From the NCBI RefSeq assembly GCF_040807025.1, contig NC_090952.1, forward strand, positions 26,905,068 to 26,969,067: DNA of 64,000 bases, written 5' to 3'. The notes below the pieces were generated by a model. The model did not search any database. It saw nothing but the letters and a program-made list of their open reading frames with translations, and was not told the DNA's origin. This document shows, in pieces, positions 61,216 to 64,000 of the stretch (positions within the stretch are counted from its first letter, which is position 1; each line of letters begins with the position of its first letter). The position numbers and the translations under genes are program-made. The DNA comes from Struthio camelus. Its lineage: Eukaryota; Chordata; Aves; Struthioniformes; Struthionidae.

Positions 61216-64000
61216 TGGTCCTGTGCTTTAGTAGTCTAAATGTGCCAATCGTCTGCACGGTTTGAATAAAGTTTTTCCTAAGGCAAAGCTTCTTGCTTTG
61301 TGAGCTCCCCTAATAAATCCATTTATTACCTCTTACAAAATCAGCAGGACCATTTTTCTTTATTCTCATTTACTCCTTTGTTGAACATATCCTTTCATTT
61401 TGTGTGTTGATCTTGGCACGTAAAGCACATTTTTTTTATCATTTTCTTGAGAAAAATAATGGGAAGAATGCATATTTTTATAATTCTTAGGGAAAAATAT
61501 CCCCACAATTCACCAGAGCATAATTAGTTGAATTCCATCAAACTGATCATTAATGAACGCATGTTTTTTGCTCAGTTTTCTATAATGTCTTAAAATAATC
61601 ATATCTCCAATTGATTTTAAGAGGAAAAATAGGTCTTAAAATTATGGCAAGACTTATTTCCAGTTTTACGTAAAGTCAAACTCTAAATTTTTTTTTTTTT
61701 TTATACTGAGGGCAGTGATTTCTGCTCAAATTGCTTAATCCATGCTTTTTGTAAGAATGTATAAGTTTAAAGTTCCATATTTTACTGTTCTTCATCTGAG
61801 AAAGCGTGGTGCTTCTGTTATAGAAAGGTCAGTCCCATAGGCAATAATGCAATACATAAATATGCATTGTAACGGCCTGTTCAAATCCTTCTGCTTCTTT
61901 GTAAAATCAGGGAAATAAATCAAACCCTGACTTTAGAGCAGGTGATGCAGTGATTGGGACACTATATAAAACTAGAAAGGACTAAAAAGTTTCTGTCACC
62001 AGTTTTAAAAAGACCTGTAGCAAGCTAGATCGAGCTGCTGTAGCCTAGGTTGTTAAAATGTCATTTTGGGTTTTGCTGGGCTGGGGTCCGTCACCCTAAC
62101 TAGATGTGAAAGTGCTGGAGGCAGACCCGCAGCGAGGCGGGCGGGCGGGCAGAGCTGGGAAGGCCCCGGCAAACGGTCCGCTGGACCGCGATATTGCCGT
62201 ATTCGAAATGTTAGAGGAGCTCAAAGCAGAAAAGAACGTTTATGGCTTCTTTCAATCATGTAGCCTCTACTTCAGAGTCGTTGGCAATAAGCGCAGTCTG
62301 GAGGCATCCTGCCTGGATTAGAATGGATCAAACTATTATTCAAACAGATGGAGTGTATGTAGCTCAGACTGGGAAATTCTTGTGGGCCTTTTCGCTGTTT
62401 TAAGAGGCTTTACTTGTGGATCTTTATTTAGATAAATCTTTTTGTTGTTCTTAGCAGAGAGAAATTAAGGTTTCTAGTGGGGCTGATTTATGGTCTATAA
62501 TCTCTGCTAGTAAGAGAAAGGGAGTAGTGGGGAAGAAAGTGCTCATGAGAGGAGAAGGGAAAGAGAGCAAATGAATTCATTACAATAGCGTTTATTATAT
62601 CATTGCAAGTTCTGAATGAAAATGACTGATCTGCTTTGCAGTCTGTCAGAATCTCATATTAGCATCAGATTATGAGAAAAGTAGATAATAGTTTCTCCAG
62701 GGATGATTTGCTTCTTAAAATCTATTTCTAAAACTTCAAGACAAATCTAGAGGACAGTTTGATATTGTCAGCAACAATCTGCATTATTAAAGCACTCTTT
62801 GACTATAGAGTGAGTCACACGTGAAGGCTGGACAGTGGCAGCCACGTGACGCTCAGACAGTAACATCTCCGTGGCTTTCCTTTGAAGTGGGAAGCAGGGG
62901 TTCCTTTATTGCCAATGGAGTGCACTTGAAATATTAAACAGGGTTTTAAATGACTTCTAAACTAAAGTCTTGGTGCAATCCTAACTTTACCTGTAGTTTT
63001 CACTCAGCTTTTCATTAAAAAAAAAAAACTCTGTGCTTTGTAATTTGGATCAATTATTTGTTCTCTGAAAATTGTTTTTGCTTTAGTAGTTTTGTCAATC
63101 AATACACCTTCTAAGTAGCCAAACACCACAAAATTTCCAGTAATAATGGAAGTCTTAAATGAAACTTTTCATTCACTCTGAATATGTGTGGATATTTTTC
63201 AGTTTGGATTAATAGTGAGAGAGAGAAAAAAATTGAGTATGAATTTGCTTTAGAAAGTTATGTTCCCGTTCTCTGACATTTGATGATTCATTGCACAAGC
63301 ATTCTGAAAAGGTAATTTTAAGCCTATGTATACTGTACAAGCGTTCACATGCTGCTTACCAGAACAAAGTAACAGAGGCAAAAAGTAAATTGGACAAAGA
63401 TCTGCATGTCTCACGCACGCTTGTGCTTGTTAGCAAATCAGTTTTCTGCTTTTGCACTTCATAGTGTCATCTCAGAGCTTCCCTTTGGATGGAACAGATG
63501 CTCATCACCAGTGGGGATACTTTTCTCTTACTCCTGGACTGACCTCATTTCACGACATTTGTTGTACGCCTTCCTTTCTCTTTTTTTTTTTGAAGGTTTT
63601 CACAGAAAACTTTGTTATCTAACTAAACTCCTATTCCTTTCTATGGGATCCAGGAACCTAATTGGCTTTCAGGCTTCTGGAAATTGTCCTTCATAAAACA
63701 TTTCCCCATTTCTCTTGTGGTTTCTTTGTCTGCTGTAAACTGAAGGGATTTAGATTCAATACTTTGCTCTTGGTTTATTTCTACTTGAAACCTTTCTCAG
63801 ATTGCTCATCACTATTTGTATACAACTCGTTTTTTGTCTTTGATGCAGCTAAATCAAATGCAGACAAAGCAGAGTAAATGTTATAGTTCTTAGCTAAATC
63901 TCCAGTGATTTGCCATTATAATTCACTGCAAAATGTTGTTGAAAAGAAAAGAGAAAAATCTTGGAACAGAATAGAAAACAGACACCCTATGAATGCAGCT
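61216..64000. other. Intergenic, otherwise featureless
   Basis: Outside the 62.1 kb pocket this is AT-rich sequence with T and A runs (61689-61702, 63018-63029). Frames up to 96 codons (63406-63696) have no recognisable content. Confidence 0.6.
62106..62321 (+). other. Small GC pocket with an open frame, identity unknown
   Basis: A CpG-dense pocket (about 62120-62205, with a GGCGGGCGGGCGGGC run) sits alone in AT-rich DNA. The frame through it is open for 71 codons and includes DIAVFEMLEELKAEKN, which looks like a helical peptide. I do not recognise it. It could be a first exon, a retrocopy remnant or chance. Confidence 0.25.

Overview
This is a vertebrate nuclear genome window, most likely from a bird. 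The evidence is a split, intron-rich gene with GT-AG introns, several CR1-type LINE 3' ends including the avian-style tail (TTGGACTAGATGATCTCCAG...), an AT-rich background broken by sharp CpG islands, and no bacterial or viral gene organisation.

Region 1 (1-25826) is the 3' part of BRWD3, the bromodomain and WD-repeat protein 3 gene, on the + strand. I traced 26 coding exons by eye (399-25826). They join in one continuous frame to give 1326 residues plus a stop; the exons for the N-terminal part lie upstream of the window. The protein carries the last WD repeats, a basic/acidic linker, a Tudor-like segment, two bromodomains, a Ser/Glu-rich linker, an Arg/Gly/Trp-rich tract and a conserved C-terminus. 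It matches BRWD3 better than its paralogue PHIP in the linkers and the RGG tail. Introns hold two CR1 fragments, A/T tracts and otherwise nothing recognisable.

Region 2 (25827 to about 32535) is AT-rich and reads as a long BRWD3 3' UTR. It has an early ATTAAA at 26497 and a distal AATAAA at 32509 that runs into a 22-base A tract.

Region 3 (about 32690-37400) contains several CpG-rich islands separated by AT-rich spacers. The last part appears to contain the promoter and a non-coding first exon of the next gene, ending at a consensus donor (CAG/GTGAGT at 37403). The larger islands at 32.7-34.1 and 35.0-35.6 kb have no recognised gene attached.

Region 4 (37250-40330) is a compact syntaxin-11-like SNARE gene on the + strand. 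It has one coding exon (37995-38888, 297 residues), a Qa-SNARE motif with the zero-layer glutamine, no normal transmembrane anchor but a five-cysteine tail, and a 1.4 kb 3' UTR with paired AATAAA signals.

Region 5 (40331-64000) has no gene I can support. It holds CR1 remnants at 41.8 and 60.8-61.2 kb, two orphan CpG-rich patches (47.3-47.9 and 48.6-49.3 kb), a small GC pocket at 62.1 kb, homopolymer tracts and AT-rich unique DNA. I found no CRISPR array, tRNA, rRNA, intact transposon or provirus. Nothing here convincingly amounts to a new biological system. The most useful leads are the orphan CpG islands, the unusual SNARE tail and start region, and the Thr-for-Asn bromodomain pocket.
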